Positions 16,145 to 24,867 of a stretch of DNA of 47,498 bases are shown one piece after another. Position numbers and translations under genes: made by a program. How positions within the stretch are numbered: position 1 is the stretch's first letter; each line of letters begins with the position of its first letter. Under the pieces are notes generated by a model. The model worked only from the letters and a program-made list of their open reading frames with translations, was not told the DNA's origin and did not search any database. This stretch comes from CAZVCG01 sp964626265 (lineage in GTDB: Bacteria > Pseudomonadota > Alphaproteobacteria > UBA9219). The stretch lies in assembly GCA_964626265.1 (NCBI GenBank), contig CAZVCG010000015.1, forward strand, positions 1 to 47,498, given 5' to 3'.

Positions 16145-17160
16145 TGCGGGGCCGATTTATGCATCTTGGCCAGCAAAAGCGCAACTACCGTGACCGCAAG
16201 GCCAAAACCGGCACAACCGTGCGTAACGGCTATCAAAGAAGCCGCGATCAGAGCCAGATTGGCCCCCTGAATCCACAACACGACCTTGTCATGGCAGGCA
16301 ATGCCTAGGGCGGCCCGCTGGTAAAAATGTTGGCGGTGCGGCTGCCAGAACTTTTCCTTGTTCAGAATTCGGCGGGCGATCGTAATGCCGCTATCGGCCA
16401 AATAGTATAACGGTAGGATCAAAGCCGCGAGAGTATGTCCCAACGCCGCCGCCTGAAGCAGCAAAAAGCCTGTGAGAAAGCCGAGCGGCACGCTGCCGAC
16501 GTCGCCCAAAAAAATTTTTGCCGGATGCCAATTGAACGTCAGAAAGCCGCAACACGCTCCCAGCAATAACGTCTGTAGGGCAATGATGAAGGGGTCATGA
16601 TGCAATAGGATGCCAAACAGCAAGGCGCACCCGGTGACCAGACTGATGGTTTCTGAAATCGCGATGCCATCGATGCCGTCCATGAAGTTAGACAAGTTGA
16701 TGAACCATGCCCAGCCGACGATCAGGATCAAGCGGTCGGCCCAAAAGGGCAGCAGGCCTTTGGTCAGGAAAGCTTCGTGTGGCAGAGCCAAACTTCCCAT
16801 GTAGGCCGCAGCGATATGTGCGCCGAGCCGTATCACGACGTTGACATGGCGGCGGTCATCCAGCCACGACACGCCCGCAAGAAGCGCGACAGCCGCCAGA
16901 ATCCATAGGGCCGGAGGCTCCAGCAGGGATCCTTGCAGAATAATGGCCAATCCAGCCAGCAAGGTCATCAAAATCGCCCAGCCGCCTCCTCGCGGCACAG
17001 GCGCGGCGTGCATGCTACGGGCATTGGGTTGATCCATGATGGCGTATCGCATCAACAAATGGCGCGCCAACGCCGTTAGCCCAATAGTTGCGATATAAGA
17101 GGCCAACAGGGCAACGGGGAGAAAATAGGGGGAGTGGATCATAAGCGATGGCGCCGGCAT
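16141..17160 (-). CDS. Undecaprenyl-phosphate sugar-1-phosphate transferase, WecA/WbcO type (GT4/MraY family)
   Basis: Integral membrane enzyme of about 339 residues (ATG 17160) or 333 (ATG 17142), with 9-10 hydrophobic helices. It transfers a sugar-1-phosphate from a UDP-sugar to the lipid carrier and starts glycan assembly. Family motifs: QPNARSMHAAPVPRGGG, the DD pair at about 100-101, NFMDGIDGIA (158-167) and FLGDVGSVPLG (about 216-226). It lacks the longer features of MraY. A 4-bp overlap with the epimerase supports a common pathway, probably O-antigen or exopolysaccharide. The rest of the locus is not in the window, apart from the divergent GT2 gene. Confidence 0.9.
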   Translation of the reverse strand: MPAPSLMIHSPYFLPVALLASYIATIGLTALARHLLMRYAIMDQPNARSMHAAPVPRGGGWAILMTLLAGLAIILQGSLLEPPALWILAAVALLAGVSWLDDRRHVNVVIRLGAHIAAAYMGSLALPHEAFLTKGLLPFWADRLILIVGWAWFINLSNFMDGIDGIAISETISLVTGCALLFGILLHHDPFIIALQTLLLGACCGFLTFNWHPAKIFLGDVGSVPLGFLTGFLLLQAAALGHTLAALILPLYYLADSGITIARRILNKEKFWQPHRQHFYQRAALGIACHDKVVLWIQGANLALIAASLIAVTHGCAGFGLAVTVVALLLAKMHKSAPQ

Positions 17161-17243
17161 AAAGAGGCAGAGGGTTCGTCTTGTGTTAATTCAAACGCGC
17201 TTCTACACTACTATGCTCCAGCTTGCTTGAGGAGGCAACGTTT

Positions 17244-18140
17244 ATGCCAGGTCCCATCGATCCCCAGCTTACGTCCGTCGTCATGGTTACGTATTACGCG
17301 GGCCAGGTTCTGGATAAAGCGATTGACGCGGTATTAGCGCAAACCTCGCCTGTCGAACTCATAGTGGTGAACAATGGAAGCACGAAAGCCGTTGAGGCTC
17401 AACTGGCCGAATGGGCCAAACGCGAACCGCGGCTCAAGATCGTTTCGGGACAAGGCGATATCGGACGCGGCGCGGGCAACAATCTAGGTGCGCAAACGGC
17501 GCGCGGCGGCTTTTTGCTGTTTATCCATCCTGAAACGTTGTTGCAACCCAACGCGGTTGAGACGTTGCGCAATAAGGGCGACAAGATAAAAGGATCCTAT
17601 GTGATAGGCGCCCGCGTTTTGGACAAGAACGGCGAAGAACGTCCTGAATCGCGCCGCGAGATTCTCACGCCGCTTGTGGCCTTCGCGGAAAAATTATGGC
17701 TGACGCCTTATTTGCCCAAATATAGGTTAAGTCTCGCAAGAGAACCGTTACCCGAAAAAATTTCCGAAGTTCCTGCCGTCAGCGGCGCATGCATGTTCAT
17801 GCCGTCGAAAGACTTCACATGGCTGAAAGGTTTTGGGAAAAAGTTTCACGAAGGCCTCGAGGATATGGACTTTTGCCTGCGTTTGCGTCGGGCCGAGGGC
17901 AAGGCCTATTTCGCGCCGGACGTTGTCGCCGAAAAACAGCCGGAAGGTGACGGACCGTTCGATTTGGAGCTTGAAAAACGCAAGATACGCGGCTTTGTCC
18001 ACTACTTTCATGAGAACTTCGGCCACGCCTATCCTCAGCCAGTATTGTGGCTGCTGGACATTCTGTATTGGGCGCGGCTGGTCAAGCCTTGGTTGTTGGC
18101 GTACATGGCGGCAAAAGGCCTGAAAAGAGCGGTATCATAA
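17244..18140 (+). CDS. Family 2 glycosyltransferase
   Basis: 298-residue inverting glycosyltransferase, probably on the cytoplasmic face of the membrane. The GT-A motifs are VVMVTYYAG, LIVVNNGS and FLEVHP-like FIHPETLL, where rhamnosyltransferase-type relatives have LNPD. SGACMFMPSKDF and FHEGLEDMDFCLRLRRAEG complete the acceptor side. GAGGAGG at 17229-17235 fixes the ATG at 17244 over the in-frame TTG at 17223. It is divergent from the WecA/CapD pair across an 83-bp gap and likely adds a sugar to the same glycan. Confidence 0.85.
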   Translation: MPGPIDPQLTSVVMVTYYAGQVLDKAIDAVLAQTSPVELIVVNNGSTKAVEAQLAEWAKREPRLKIVSGQGDIGRGAGNNLGAQTARGGFLLFIHPETLLQPNAVETLRNKGDKIKGSYVIGARVLDKNGEERPESRREILTPLVAFAEKLWLTPYLPKYRLSLAREPLPEKISEVPAVSGACMFMPSKDFTWLKGFGKKFHEGLEDMDFCLRLRRAEGKAYFAPDVVAEKQPEGDGPFDLELEKRKIRGFVHYFHENFGHAYPQPVLWLLDILYWARLVKPWLLAYMAAKGLKRAVS

Positions 18141-18269
18141 TACCTCTGTCCAATTTTTGGCTGTTAAGCTTGTTTTTTGTTGACTCCCCGCCTTCCTGTT
18201 CGTATGAGACCCTCCTTGTTTCCCATAGGGGAACTGGCGCTACGGCGCATTGCTATAACAGGTGTACAC

Positions 18270-18773
18270 ATGTCCGGAAAAATTCGACTTTCAAAGCGCA
18301 GCGTTCAAACGAAAAGCTTTGCGCTCAAGCACGGCGAGCAGAAAAAGAACTGGGTTCTTTTTGACGCCGAAGGCGTGATTCTTGGCCGCCTTGCGGCTGC
18401 GGTCGCGCAAATACTTCGTGGCAAACATCGCGCGACGTTCACGCCTTCCGTGGATTGCGGCGATCACGTCATCGTCATCAACGCCGAAAAAGTCAAGCTG
18501 ACCGGCAAGAAGATGACAGACAAAAAGTTTTTTTATCACACGGGTTACGCGGGCGGCATCAAGGAGCGCACGCCCCAGCAAACGCTTTCAGGAAGATTCC
18601 CCGAACGCGTCATCGAGAAGGCTGTTGAGCGTATGATGCCGCGCGGCCCTCTGGGCCGCCGCCAGATGGGCTATCTGAAAGTCTATAAGGGAGCCGAGCA
18701 TCCGCACGTTGCCCAATCGCCCGTGACGATCAACTTCGCCGCCGCCAATCCCAAGAACAAGAGGGTTAAATAA
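18270..18773 (+). CDS. rplM: Ribosomal protein L13
   Basis: Large-subunit protein; 167 residues, slightly longer than the 142 typical of E. coli because of about 15 extra N-terminal residues. Motifs: WVLFDAEGVILGRLAAAVAQ, ILRGKHRATFTP, GDHVIVINAEKVKLTGKK, and RMMPRGPLGRRQMGYLKVYKGAEHPH. The ATG at 18270 follows a weak AGGTG. rpsI begins 2 bp after the stop, which is the standard L13-S9 operon. Confidence 0.97.
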   Translation: MSGKIRLSKRSVQTKSFALKHGEQKKNWVLFDAEGVILGRLAAAVAQILRGKHRATFTPSVDCGDHVIVINAEKVKLTGKKMTDKKFFYHTGYAGGIKERTPQQTLSGRFPERVIEKAVERMMPRGPLGRRQMGYLKVYKGAEHPHVAQSPVTINFAAANPKNKRVK

Positions 18774-18775
18774 TC

Positions 18776-19327
18776 ATGGCCACGCCAACGAAAAAACCGG
18801 GCTCAAAAGCGCCCCGCAAGTCTCCCTTGTCGAGCATCAAAGCCGCCGTGAAAGAATCCCAACAGGAAACGCCTGTTGCCGTCACGGTCCCCACCACGGC
18901 TGTCAGCGAAGCTCCTAGGCACGAACGCAAAGTCGATAGTCTTGGCCGTTCATACGCCACAGGCAAGCGCAAGAACGCCGTCGCGCGCGTGTGGATCAAG
19001 GCCGGTAACGGCAAAATCACCGTTAATGGCCGCGACGTGAAGGCGTATTTTGCGCGTCCCGTGTTGCAGATGATCGTCAACCAGCCGTTTGATGTCGCCA
19101 ACCGCGCGAACCAGTTCGATGTGGAATGTCTCGTCGACGGCGGCGGTTTGTCCGGCCAAGCGGGAGCCGTCAAGCACGGCATTTCCAAGGCCCTGACGCA
19201 GTTCGAGCCTGATCTGCGCAAACCTCTGAAGCTGGCCAAGTTTTTGACGCGCGATAGCCGTGTCGTCGAACGCAAGAAGTACGGCCGAGCCAAGGCCCGT
19301 CGCCGCTTCCAGTACAGCAAGCGTTAA
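18776..19327 (+). CDS. rpsI: Ribosomal protein S9
   Basis: Small-subunit protein of 183 residues. The conserved part begins at SYATGKRKNAVARVWIKAG (about residue 58) and ends with the tRNA-contacting YGRAKARRRFQYSKR. The first 55 residues are an Ala/Lys/Pro/Thr-rich extension absent from E. coli S9 but of a kind seen in alphaproteobacteria. Coupled to rplM. Confidence 0.97.
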   Translation: MATPTKKPGSKAPRKSPLSSIKAAVKESQQETPVAVTVPTTAVSEAPRHERKVDSLGRSYATGKRKNAVARVWIKAGNGKITVNGRDVKAYFARPVLQMIVNQPFDVANRANQFDVECLVDGGGLSGQAGAVKHGISKALTQFEPDLRKPLKLAKFLTRDSRVVERKKYGRAKARRRFQYSKR

Positions 19328-19402
19328 TTATTACGGGACGCGAGACACGGGATGCGGGATTTTGTATAAAGCCTGTGTCCCCTGTTTTCTTTGGGTTCCG
19401 TC

Positions 19403-19909
19403 ATGCTCATTCTTCCTTATCGCGGCGTTACTCCCGAAATCGATCCCTCGGCGTTTATTGCGCCTGGCGTGATCATCATCGGCGATGTGGTGATTGGGCC
19501 TGAATCCTCCATTTGGCCGGGTTGCGTGTTGCGAGGCGACATGCACGCGATCCGTATTGGCATGCGCACTAACATTCAGGACGGTACGGTCGTGCATGTT
19601 ACGGCTGGCGGGCAAGGAACGCGCATCGGTGACAACGTTACGGTGGGTCATATGGCTCTCTTGCACGATTGTACGGTTGAAAGCTTTGCCTTCGTCGGCA
19701 TGAAAGCCACGTTGATGGACGGAGCAAAACTCGAAAGCCATGCCGTGCTGGCGGCGGGCGCTTTGTTGACACCGGGAAAGGTCGTGCCATCAAGACAGCT
19801 TTGGGCGGGGAGCCCGGCGAAGTTCATGCGCAATCTTTCGGATGTCGACCAGAAGGAATTTGAATTTCGGGCGCAAGAGTATGTCGATTTGGCTAAAACC
19901 TATCGCTAA
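19403..19909 (+). CDS. Gamma carbonic anhydrase-like hexapeptide-repeat protein
   Basis: 168 residues from ATG 19403; ATG 19391 would add four. A left-handed beta-helix of hexapeptide repeats (VIIIGDVVIGPESSIWPGCVL) carries the conserved RGDMHAIRIG, NIQDGTVVHV and GHMALLHDCTV, whose three His residues fit the zinc site of the gamma-carbonic anhydrase, YrdA and PaaY group. The C-terminus has GSPAKFMRNL. Most bacterial members have unproven activity. It is a single gene after rpsI. Confidence 0.88.
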   Translation: MLILPYRGVTPEIDPSAFIAPGVIIIGDVVIGPESSIWPGCVLRGDMHAIRIGMRTNIQDGTVVHVTAGGQGTRIGDNVTVGHMALLHDCTVESFAFVGMKATLMDGAKLESHAVLAAGALLTPGKVVPSRQLWAGSPAKFMRNLSDVDQKEFEFRAQEYVDLAKTYR

Positions 19910-19979
19910 CCTTTTTTGTTAAAAGGAAAAAAAGTCCCCCTTTGCCTTTCGTCGCAAAAACGGGTATGGGACACCCCCT

Positions 19980-20897
19980 ATGACCGAACTTCTTCAGGGT
20001 CCCAACGACGTTGATCGCGTTATGTGCGCTCGACAGGTTAAAGTTGACGGGCCGTTCATGCCAACGCCGTATATTCCGCCTCGTGCGCGCTTTGTGCGAA
20101 TGAGTCTTGCTGCTATTGCGGTCATGGTCGGTGTAGCTGCGGGTCTTTGCGTTTTGGTTACGAAAAACACGGAGCTTCAAGCCGCTGAGCTGAAAACGAA
20201 GGCGTCCACGACATTTGTAAAGCCAACGATGGTTTTGGCGGCCGCCAAGCGTCACCCGATGCGCGGCAAGAACGTGAACGCTGAGCCGTCCGGAATCGCC
20301 TTGTCGGCGGATAGTGTGGCGGCGGCATCGGACGAAGCACCTGTCCCATCCGCTGCGCAAAGAGACAAGGAAAAAGTGGCAACGAAAGCCAAAACCATCA
20401 AAGCCCCGTCCAGACACGTAAAGGTCAGCGGCTCCGTTGAAACGGCGGAAATTCAGACCGATGAGGAAGAGCTAAGCGAGGCGTCTCCGAAACTTGACGC
20501 CGAGACGCTTGGCGACTTCGACAAGGCCTTGGAAATAGACGCGAACGACCAAAAGGCATGGAAAGGCAAGCTTACCGCGCTCCAACAAAGCGATACGCCC
20601 GAAGCTATCGGCGAAATTCAAAAGATGATCGAACGCCGCCCCCAGTCAGGCGCGGCCTACGCCGCGTTGGCTCAGACGTTTGCGCAGCAGGGCGACAACG
20701 CTTCTGCAGCCAAGGCATGGCATCGCGCCGTGGAGCTTGATCCTTCCAACAAAAGCTATCGTCTTAGCCTTGCCGTGCTTTATGACCGCATGGGACAGGA
20801 CGACGAGGCTTTGGCCCTTTATAAACAAGTGCCGAAACCGCTGCCTTATGCGGCGAAAAAACGTTTAGACTACTTGTCCGCTCGCGTCACACCTTAA
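19980..20897 (+). CDS. Membrane-anchored TPR protein
   Basis: 305 residues. One transmembrane helix (about 40-62, LAAIAVMVGVAAGLCVLV) follows a 40-residue cytoplasmic stretch. A low-complexity linker (about 70-180) precedes at least three TPR units (about 175-300: DFDKALEIDANDQKAWKGKL, AAYAALAQTFAQQGDNASAA, YRLSLAVLYDRMGQDDEALA). The likely topology is N-in with periplasmic TPRs. A role in envelope assembly or protein-protein binding is inference. It lies directly upstream of the regulator and lipoprotein genes on the same strand. Confidence 0.75.
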   Translation: MTELLQGPNDVDRVMCARQVKVDGPFMPTPYIPPRARFVRMSLAAIAVMVGVAAGLCVLVTKNTELQAAELKTKASTTFVKPTMVLAAAKRHPMRGKNVNAEPSGIALSADSVAAASDEAPVPSAAQRDKEKVATKAKTIKAPSRHVKVSGSVETAEIQTDEEELSEASPKLDAETLGDFDKALEIDANDQKAWKGKLTALQQSDTPEAIGEIQKMIERRPQSGAAYAALAQTFAQQGDNASAAKAWHRAVELDPSNKSYRLSLAVLYDRMGQDDEALALYKQVPKPLPYAAKKRLDYLSARVTP

Positions 20898-20913
20898 AGA
20901 TTTTCTAACCATC

Positions 20914-21612
20914 GTGCGCGATGATATAAAGCGTCCCATGCCGACGCTTGACCTTGTTTCCTCCAACGACTCGTTGCGCCGCGTTCTTTGCGAACAGGCT
21001 ACGTTCGACATTGCGGCCCACGCTTCGCTCGGCCAGGCCCAAAAAGCATGGGAAACGCGTGCGCCGGAACTTGTAATTTTTGAAAATGCGGCGCTCGAAG
21101 GGATAGAGTCTTCCTCACTATCTGCAGCGAAAAATCGGCATCCATCCGCTCTTTTTTTCGCCCTAGGTAGCCTAAGCTCTAACATAGACGAAACTCTGAT
21201 TGCGCAACTATTTTCAAAACCCGTCCGGATCGGGTATCTACTTTTGCGGCTGCATTTTTATGCGCAAGCCAGCGTTCAATCCCGCGATGTCAGTCTAGCG
21301 CTTGGGCCATGGCGGTTTTCGCCCCGCGAGAAACAACTGTTTTCATATGCGACAAACGAAACCGTGAAGTTGACGGAAATGGAAGCAAGCCTGCTTGAAT
21401 ATATGTGCCGCGCGGGAAAACCGGTGACGCGCGCCGAAATCCTGGCCGACGTCTGGGGCTACGATGACGGCATGGATACACATACGCTCGAAACGCACAT
21501 TTATCGCTTGCGCCGCAAACTCAACGTATCGCCGGCGACAGTCCCTGAAGGCGATGTATTTCTCGCCGAACGCGGCGGTTACCGCATCAATCCCACATGG
21601 CTATCTGCATGA
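20914..21612 (+). CDS. OmpR/PhoB-type DNA-binding regulator with degenerate receiver
   Basis: 232 residues from GTG 20914, or 224 from ATG 20938; neither has a clear ribosome site. The C-terminal winged helix is standard (VKLTEMEASLLEYMCRAGKP, ILADVWGYDDGMDTHTLETHIYRLRRKL, GGYRINP). The N-terminal 120 residues look like a receiver in length and layout but lack the acidic pocket and phospho-acceptor Asp: the equivalent strand reads PELVIFENAAL. It should act independently of phosphorylation, or bind another ligand. Its stop overlaps the lipoprotein start (ATGA). No histidine kinase gene is present. Confidence 0.82.
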   Translation: MRDDIKRPMPTLDLVSSNDSLRRVLCEQATFDIAAHASLGQAQKAWETRAPELVIFENAALEGIESSSLSAAKNRHPSALFFALGSLSSNIDETLIAQLFSKPVRIGYLLLRLHFYAQASVQSRDVSLALGPWRFSPREKQLFSYATNETVKLTEMEASLLEYMCRAGKPVTRAEILADVWGYDDGMDTHTLETHIYRLRRKLNVSPATVPEGDVFLAERGGYRINPTWLSA

Positions 21613-22193
21613 AAAGGGCAAGGCGCATCCTGATTATCTGCTTGTTTTTTGCGTTGGCCGCGTGCGGCGTGAGCGCGCCTGCGGGCAAGCCCGTTAAGCA
21701 GTACGGCGGCGAAAAAACGCGGCCAGACCGTGCGCCGGAGCGCTACATCGTTTTGACGTATCCCAAGAGCGGCGAACGCGTCGCAGCGACGTACTTCCGC
21801 AACGGCCAATACGATCCGCGCGTGATGGCTTCCATTAACCGTATCTATCGCGACCGGCGCAACGGCAAAGTGGGCAATATCGATCCGGAACTTGTCGATT
21901 TTCTGGTCGATATTCGCTCGCGTCTCATGCTGCCGCCGACCGTCGAATTCGAAATATTATCGGGATACCGCAGCCCCGAGACCAACGCGACATTGGCCGC
22001 GACCAACGGCCAGGTCGCCAAGGAAAGCCTGCATTTGCACGGATGGGCCATGGATTTTCGCATAGACGGGGTCAACGGCAACGCCATTGCCGAAGTGGCC
22101 AAAACGATGCAACGCGGCGGCGTATCGTTCTATCCCAGCAGCAACCATGTGCACGTCGATCTGGGCAACATCCGTACCTGGAAAACGCGGTAA
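21609..22193 (+). CDS. DUF882/M15-family lipoprotein, putative murein peptidase
   Basis: 194 residues from ATG 21609, which overlaps the regulator stop by 4 bp. A lipoprotein signal peptide ends in a lipobox LAAC. The mature part carries the YcbK/DUF882 core: LSGYRSPETNATLAA, SLHLHGWAMDFRI (zinc His and Asp) and VHVDLGNIRTW. Relatives are zinc D-Ala-D-Ala-type peptidases or L,D-endopeptidases acting on peptidoglycan. Coupling to a regulator of the OmpR type suggests co-regulation of envelope functions. Confidence 0.86.
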   Translation: MKRARRILIICLFFALAACGVSAPAGKPVKQYGGEKTRPDRAPERYIVLTYPKSGERVAATYFRNGQYDPRVMASINRIYRDRRNGKVGNIDPELVDFLVDIRSRLMLPPTVEFEILSGYRSPETNATLAATNGQVAKESLHLHGWAMDFRIDGVNGNAIAEVAKTMQRGGVSFYPSSNHVHVDLGNIRTWKTR

Positions 22194-22256
22194 ATCTCCC
22201 AATAAGCTCAAATTTGTAAAGAATTCGGTAAGATTTCCCCCATAGTCTGGTTAGCT

Positions 22257-22805
22257 ATGTCAAAAAGCGCCGAAGACATACTGAATTTCTGGTTCATGGA
22301 AATTCGGCCATCGCAGTGGTTCCAGCCCGATCCGGAACTGGACGAGCAGATGCGCGCCCGTTTTTTGGGAGTGCACGAGCAAGCGGCTCGCGGAGAATTG
22401 CGGTCTTGGGAAGATACGCCGGAAGGCATGTTGGGCCTTCTCTTGCTGCTCAGCGTTTTCCCGCGCCGCATGTTCCGCGGCACGGCCCGCGCCTATGCGA
22501 CGGACGATCTTGCGCTTAATCTCGCGCGGAACGCCATCATCAAGCACTTCGACGATCGCATCGACCGCCAGTTCAAGCTGTTTTTTTACCTGCCGTTCGG
22601 GTTCGCCGAGAACGCGGGGGATCAGCGGCTGGCCGTGTATTACGTGCGCGAACGCGCGAAAGAACAGGCTTGGATCGACGAAGCCGAAGAGCGGCAGAAG
22701 GTCATCCAGTGCTTCGGTCGCTTTCCTCACCGCAACAAGGCTCTTGGCCGCAACACGACGCCCGAGGAAGCCGAGTACATGGCGCAAGTCAAGCAGGAAA
22801 TCTGA
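22257..22805 (+). CDS. DUF924 family protein
   Basis: 182 residues. The family pattern is clear: ILNFWFMEIRPSQWF, RGELRSWEDTPEGMLGLLLL, DQFPRRMFRGTARAYATD-type LSVFPRRMFRGTARAYATDD, YLPFGFAENAGDQRL, and FGRFPHRNKALGR. It is a predicted all-alpha TPR-like fold of unknown function. The next gene starts 2 bp after its stop, so an operon with yraN is likely. Confidence 0.88.
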   Translation: MSKSAEDILNFWFMEIRPSQWFQPDPELDEQMRARFLGVHEQAARGELRSWEDTPEGMLGLLLLLSVFPRRMFRGTARAYATDDLALNLARNAIIKHFDDRIDRQFKLFFYLPFGFAENAGDQRLAVYYVRERAKEQAWIDEAEERQKVIQCFGRFPHRNKALGRNTTPEEAEYMAQVKQEI

Positions 22806-22807
22806 TC

Positions 22808-23173
22808 GTGCGTTTGGCCTGCGCGTCTTATAAAAAAGGCCTTTGGGCCGAAGCCCTGTGCCGTTTGTCTCTGCGGCTTCGCGGCTATCGCGTTCTCGCC
22901 TCGCGTTACCGTTCGAAAATAGGGGAAATCGACATCATCGCGGCGCGAGGAAAAACCCTATTGTTTATCGAGGTAAAAGCGCGGCCAACCTATGCGAAAG
23001 GCAGCGAGGCGATTACCCGCCGCCAACAAGAGCGGCTTCAACGCGCGGCGGCCGAATTTTTGGCCCGTCACCCGCGTTTTGGAAGCTATGCTCACCGTTT
23101 CGACGCCATGATTGTAAGGCCGTGGCGTTGGCCCGCGCATATTTCCGATGCATGGGAGCCGCCATTGCGCTAG
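22808..23173 (+). CDS. YraN/UPF0102 family endonuclease-like protein
   Basis: 121 residues from GTG 22808, 2 bp after the DUF924 stop. The frame is open further upstream, but only across DUF924. The restriction-endonuclease-like core is present: GLWAEALCRLSLRLRGYRVLASRY, then GEIDIIAARGKTLLFIEVKAR with the D, E and K of a PD-(D/E)xK site, then a basic helix (RRQQERLQRAAAEFL). Its role is not established; a link to DNA processing is often suggested. Confidence 0.88.
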   Translation: MRLACASYKKGLWAEALCRLSLRLRGYRVLASRYRSKIGEIDIIAARGKTLLFIEVKARPTYAKGSEAITRRQQERLQRAAAEFLARHPRFGSYAHRFDAMIVRPWRWPAHISDAWEPPLR

Positions 23174-23182
23174 GGTAATTGG

Positions 23183-24010
23183 ATGAAGTCAAACACGGAC
23201 GCCATACGCATATTGCGCGCTGCGGGGGAACAGCCCGACGATGGCCTTGATCTGGCCGAAACGGCACTTGCTCTGGCTGCGCTTGACGCTCCCGACAAGG
23301 ACATGGAGCCGTACAGGAGTCATTTGCGGGAGCTGGTCGAAGGCGTGCGGAACGAAGGAACGGCGTCGAAGCTTGACGACAGGCTTCGCTATCTGCGTCG
23401 CGTATTGGTGGTGCAGAACAAGTATAGGGGCGACGACGCGTCAGGAGACGATCTGCGCTCCACGAACCTGATGCGCGTCATAGATCGTCGGGCTGGGTCA
23501 CAAATCGCGCTCGGAATTATTTATCTTCACGTGGCCGGCAAGCTGGATTGGCCTATGAAGGCCCTTGGCTTCCCCGGAAAATTTCTGGTGCGATTGGCGG
23601 CGTCGGATGGCCGGGTGGTGCTTGCGACGGTTCGCTCCGGACAAACCTGTTCGGCGGAAGATTTGCGATCGCTTGTTCCGTCTGACGGCATCGATTCTTT
23701 GGAGCGTTTGCCAGATTATTACGCCCCGCTCAGCAAGCGCGATATTTTGCTCCGCTTGTTGCAAAACATAAAGAGGCGGCAACTCGGCATGGATAATGCT
23801 GACGCAGCCGTGAATACGCTTCAAAGCATGATCTTGATCGCCCCGCGCAGGCATGAGCTTTGGCGTGAGCTTGGCTATATGCAGGCCGAACGCGGCAATC
23901 TTCGGTCGGCCATCACTGCGCTCGAAATCGTCTGCGATCTGTCCGGTGAAGCTTCTCAAGCCCAGCAAGCCGAATTGATGCTGTGCCAACTGCGGCGGCA
24001 ACTTAACTAG
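23183..24010 (+). CDS. SirB1-like transglutaminase-fold/TPR protein
   Basis: 275 residues. The central part resembles the SirB1 N-terminal domain: NLMRVIDRRAGSQIALGIIYLHV followed by GFPGKFLVRL (usually FPGHFLVR). The C-terminal 80 residues form TPR-like helices (ALNTLQ-type AAVNTLQSMILIAPRRHELW, LGYMQAERGNLRSAITALE). The usual His of the PGHF motif is Lys here, so any papain-like catalysis is doubtful. It follows yraN by 9 bp and overlaps the convergent ymdB gene by 8 bp. Confidence 0.78.
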   Translation: MKSNTDAIRILRAAGEQPDDGLDLAETALALAALDAPDKDMEPYRSHLRELVEGVRNEGTASKLDDRLRYLRRVLVVQNKYRGDDASGDDLRSTNLMRVIDRRAGSQIALGIIYLHVAGKLDWPMKALGFPGKFLVRLAASDGRVVLATVRSGQTCSAEDLRSLVPSDGIDSLERLPDYYAPLSKRDILLRLLQNIKRRQLGMDNADAAVNTLQSMILIAPRRHELWRELGYMQAERGNLRSAITALEIVCDLSGEASQAQQAELMLCQLRRQLN

Positions 24011-24818
24011 GCTCAGAGCTTCTCAACCTGCCGCCGACCTGAACGCGCTCTATGCTTTGGGCGAGACCCGAGATGTCGTCGGTGACGACAAGCGTCCCGC
24101 AAAGCGTAGCTTCGCCCTCTGCTGGCGCGAAGCGTTCGCCGGGCACGCTGTGGGTAAACCTCCAAAGCGCCAATTCTTTTTTCACGCCGATCACGCTGTC
24201 GAAATCGCCGCACATGCCGCCATCGGTTTGATAGGCGGTGCCTTTGGGAAGAATTTGTTCGTCTGCCGTCGGGACGTGAGTATGCGTGCCGATAACGGCG
24301 GAAACCCGTCCGTCGAAATAATGCGCGAACGCCATTTTCTCCGATGAAGCTTCGCCGTGAAAATCGATGAATATGACGTGCGCCGTCTGGCCGAGGCGGT
24401 ATTGGGAGACGAGCCTGTCCGTTATGGCGAAGGGATCGTCCACCATTTGGCTCATAAACACGCGCCCTAAAACGCTGACGACAAGAATTTTCCGGCCATC
24501 GGGCAAGGCGTGAAGGTAACTGCCTTTGCCCGGCGTTCCATCGACGAAGTTCAAGGGCCTCAACAGGCGCGGATCGTTGCCGATGGTTCCCACGATTTCC
24601 TTTTGAGCCCAAACGTGATTCCCCGTCGTGAGACAGACGGCCCCAAGATCATAAAGCTCTTGCGCTATCTTGTCGGTCACGCCCAGGCCTGCGGCCGCGT
24701 TCTCTGCGTTGATGATGATAACATCGGGCTTCAGGCGGTCTTTCAGCTCCGGAAGATGCTTCTTAAGGCCATCGCGGCCGCTACGGCCGACGATGTCGCC
24801 GAAAAATAAGATACGCAT
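24003..24818 (-). CDS. YmdB-family metallophosphoesterase
   Basis: 271 residues with two-metal phosphoesterase motifs in order: FFGDIVGRSGR (Asp8), NAENAAAG (Glu and Asn), TTGNHVW, FHGEASSEK and GTHTHVPTAD. The order and the GDIVGRxG start match the TIGR00282/YmdB family, whose characterised members hydrolyse 2',3'-cyclic nucleotides. The length is normal. It is convergent with the SirB1-like gene, and upstream is repeat copy D. Confidence 0.9.
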   Translation of the reverse strand: MRILFFGDIVGRSGRDGLKKHLPELKDRLKPDVIIINAENAAAGLGVTDKIAQELYDLGAVCLTTGNHVWAQKEIVGTIGNDPRLLRPLNFVDGTPGKGSYLHALPDGRKILVVSVLGRVFMSQMVDDPFAITDRLVSQYRLGQTAHVIFIDFHGEASSEKMAFAHYFDGRVSAVIGTHTHVPTADEQILPKGTAYQTDGGMCGDFDSVIGVKKELALWRFTHSVPGERFAPAEGEATLCGTLVVTDDISGLAQSIERVQVGGRLRSSEPS

Positions 24819-24867
24819 GGTTTGATGGTTCCCGTTAAAAACAGCAAATATTGCTTTTAATCAATCT

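Noticed and set aside
19910..19926. CCTTTT...AAAAGG hairpin after the carbonic-anhydrase-like gene
   Set aside because: The stem is 6 bp and nearly all A/T. Too weak to call a terminator.
22670..22807. N-terminal extension of YraN
   Set aside because: The frame is open but lies inside DUF924. The family-like protein starts at GTG 22808.
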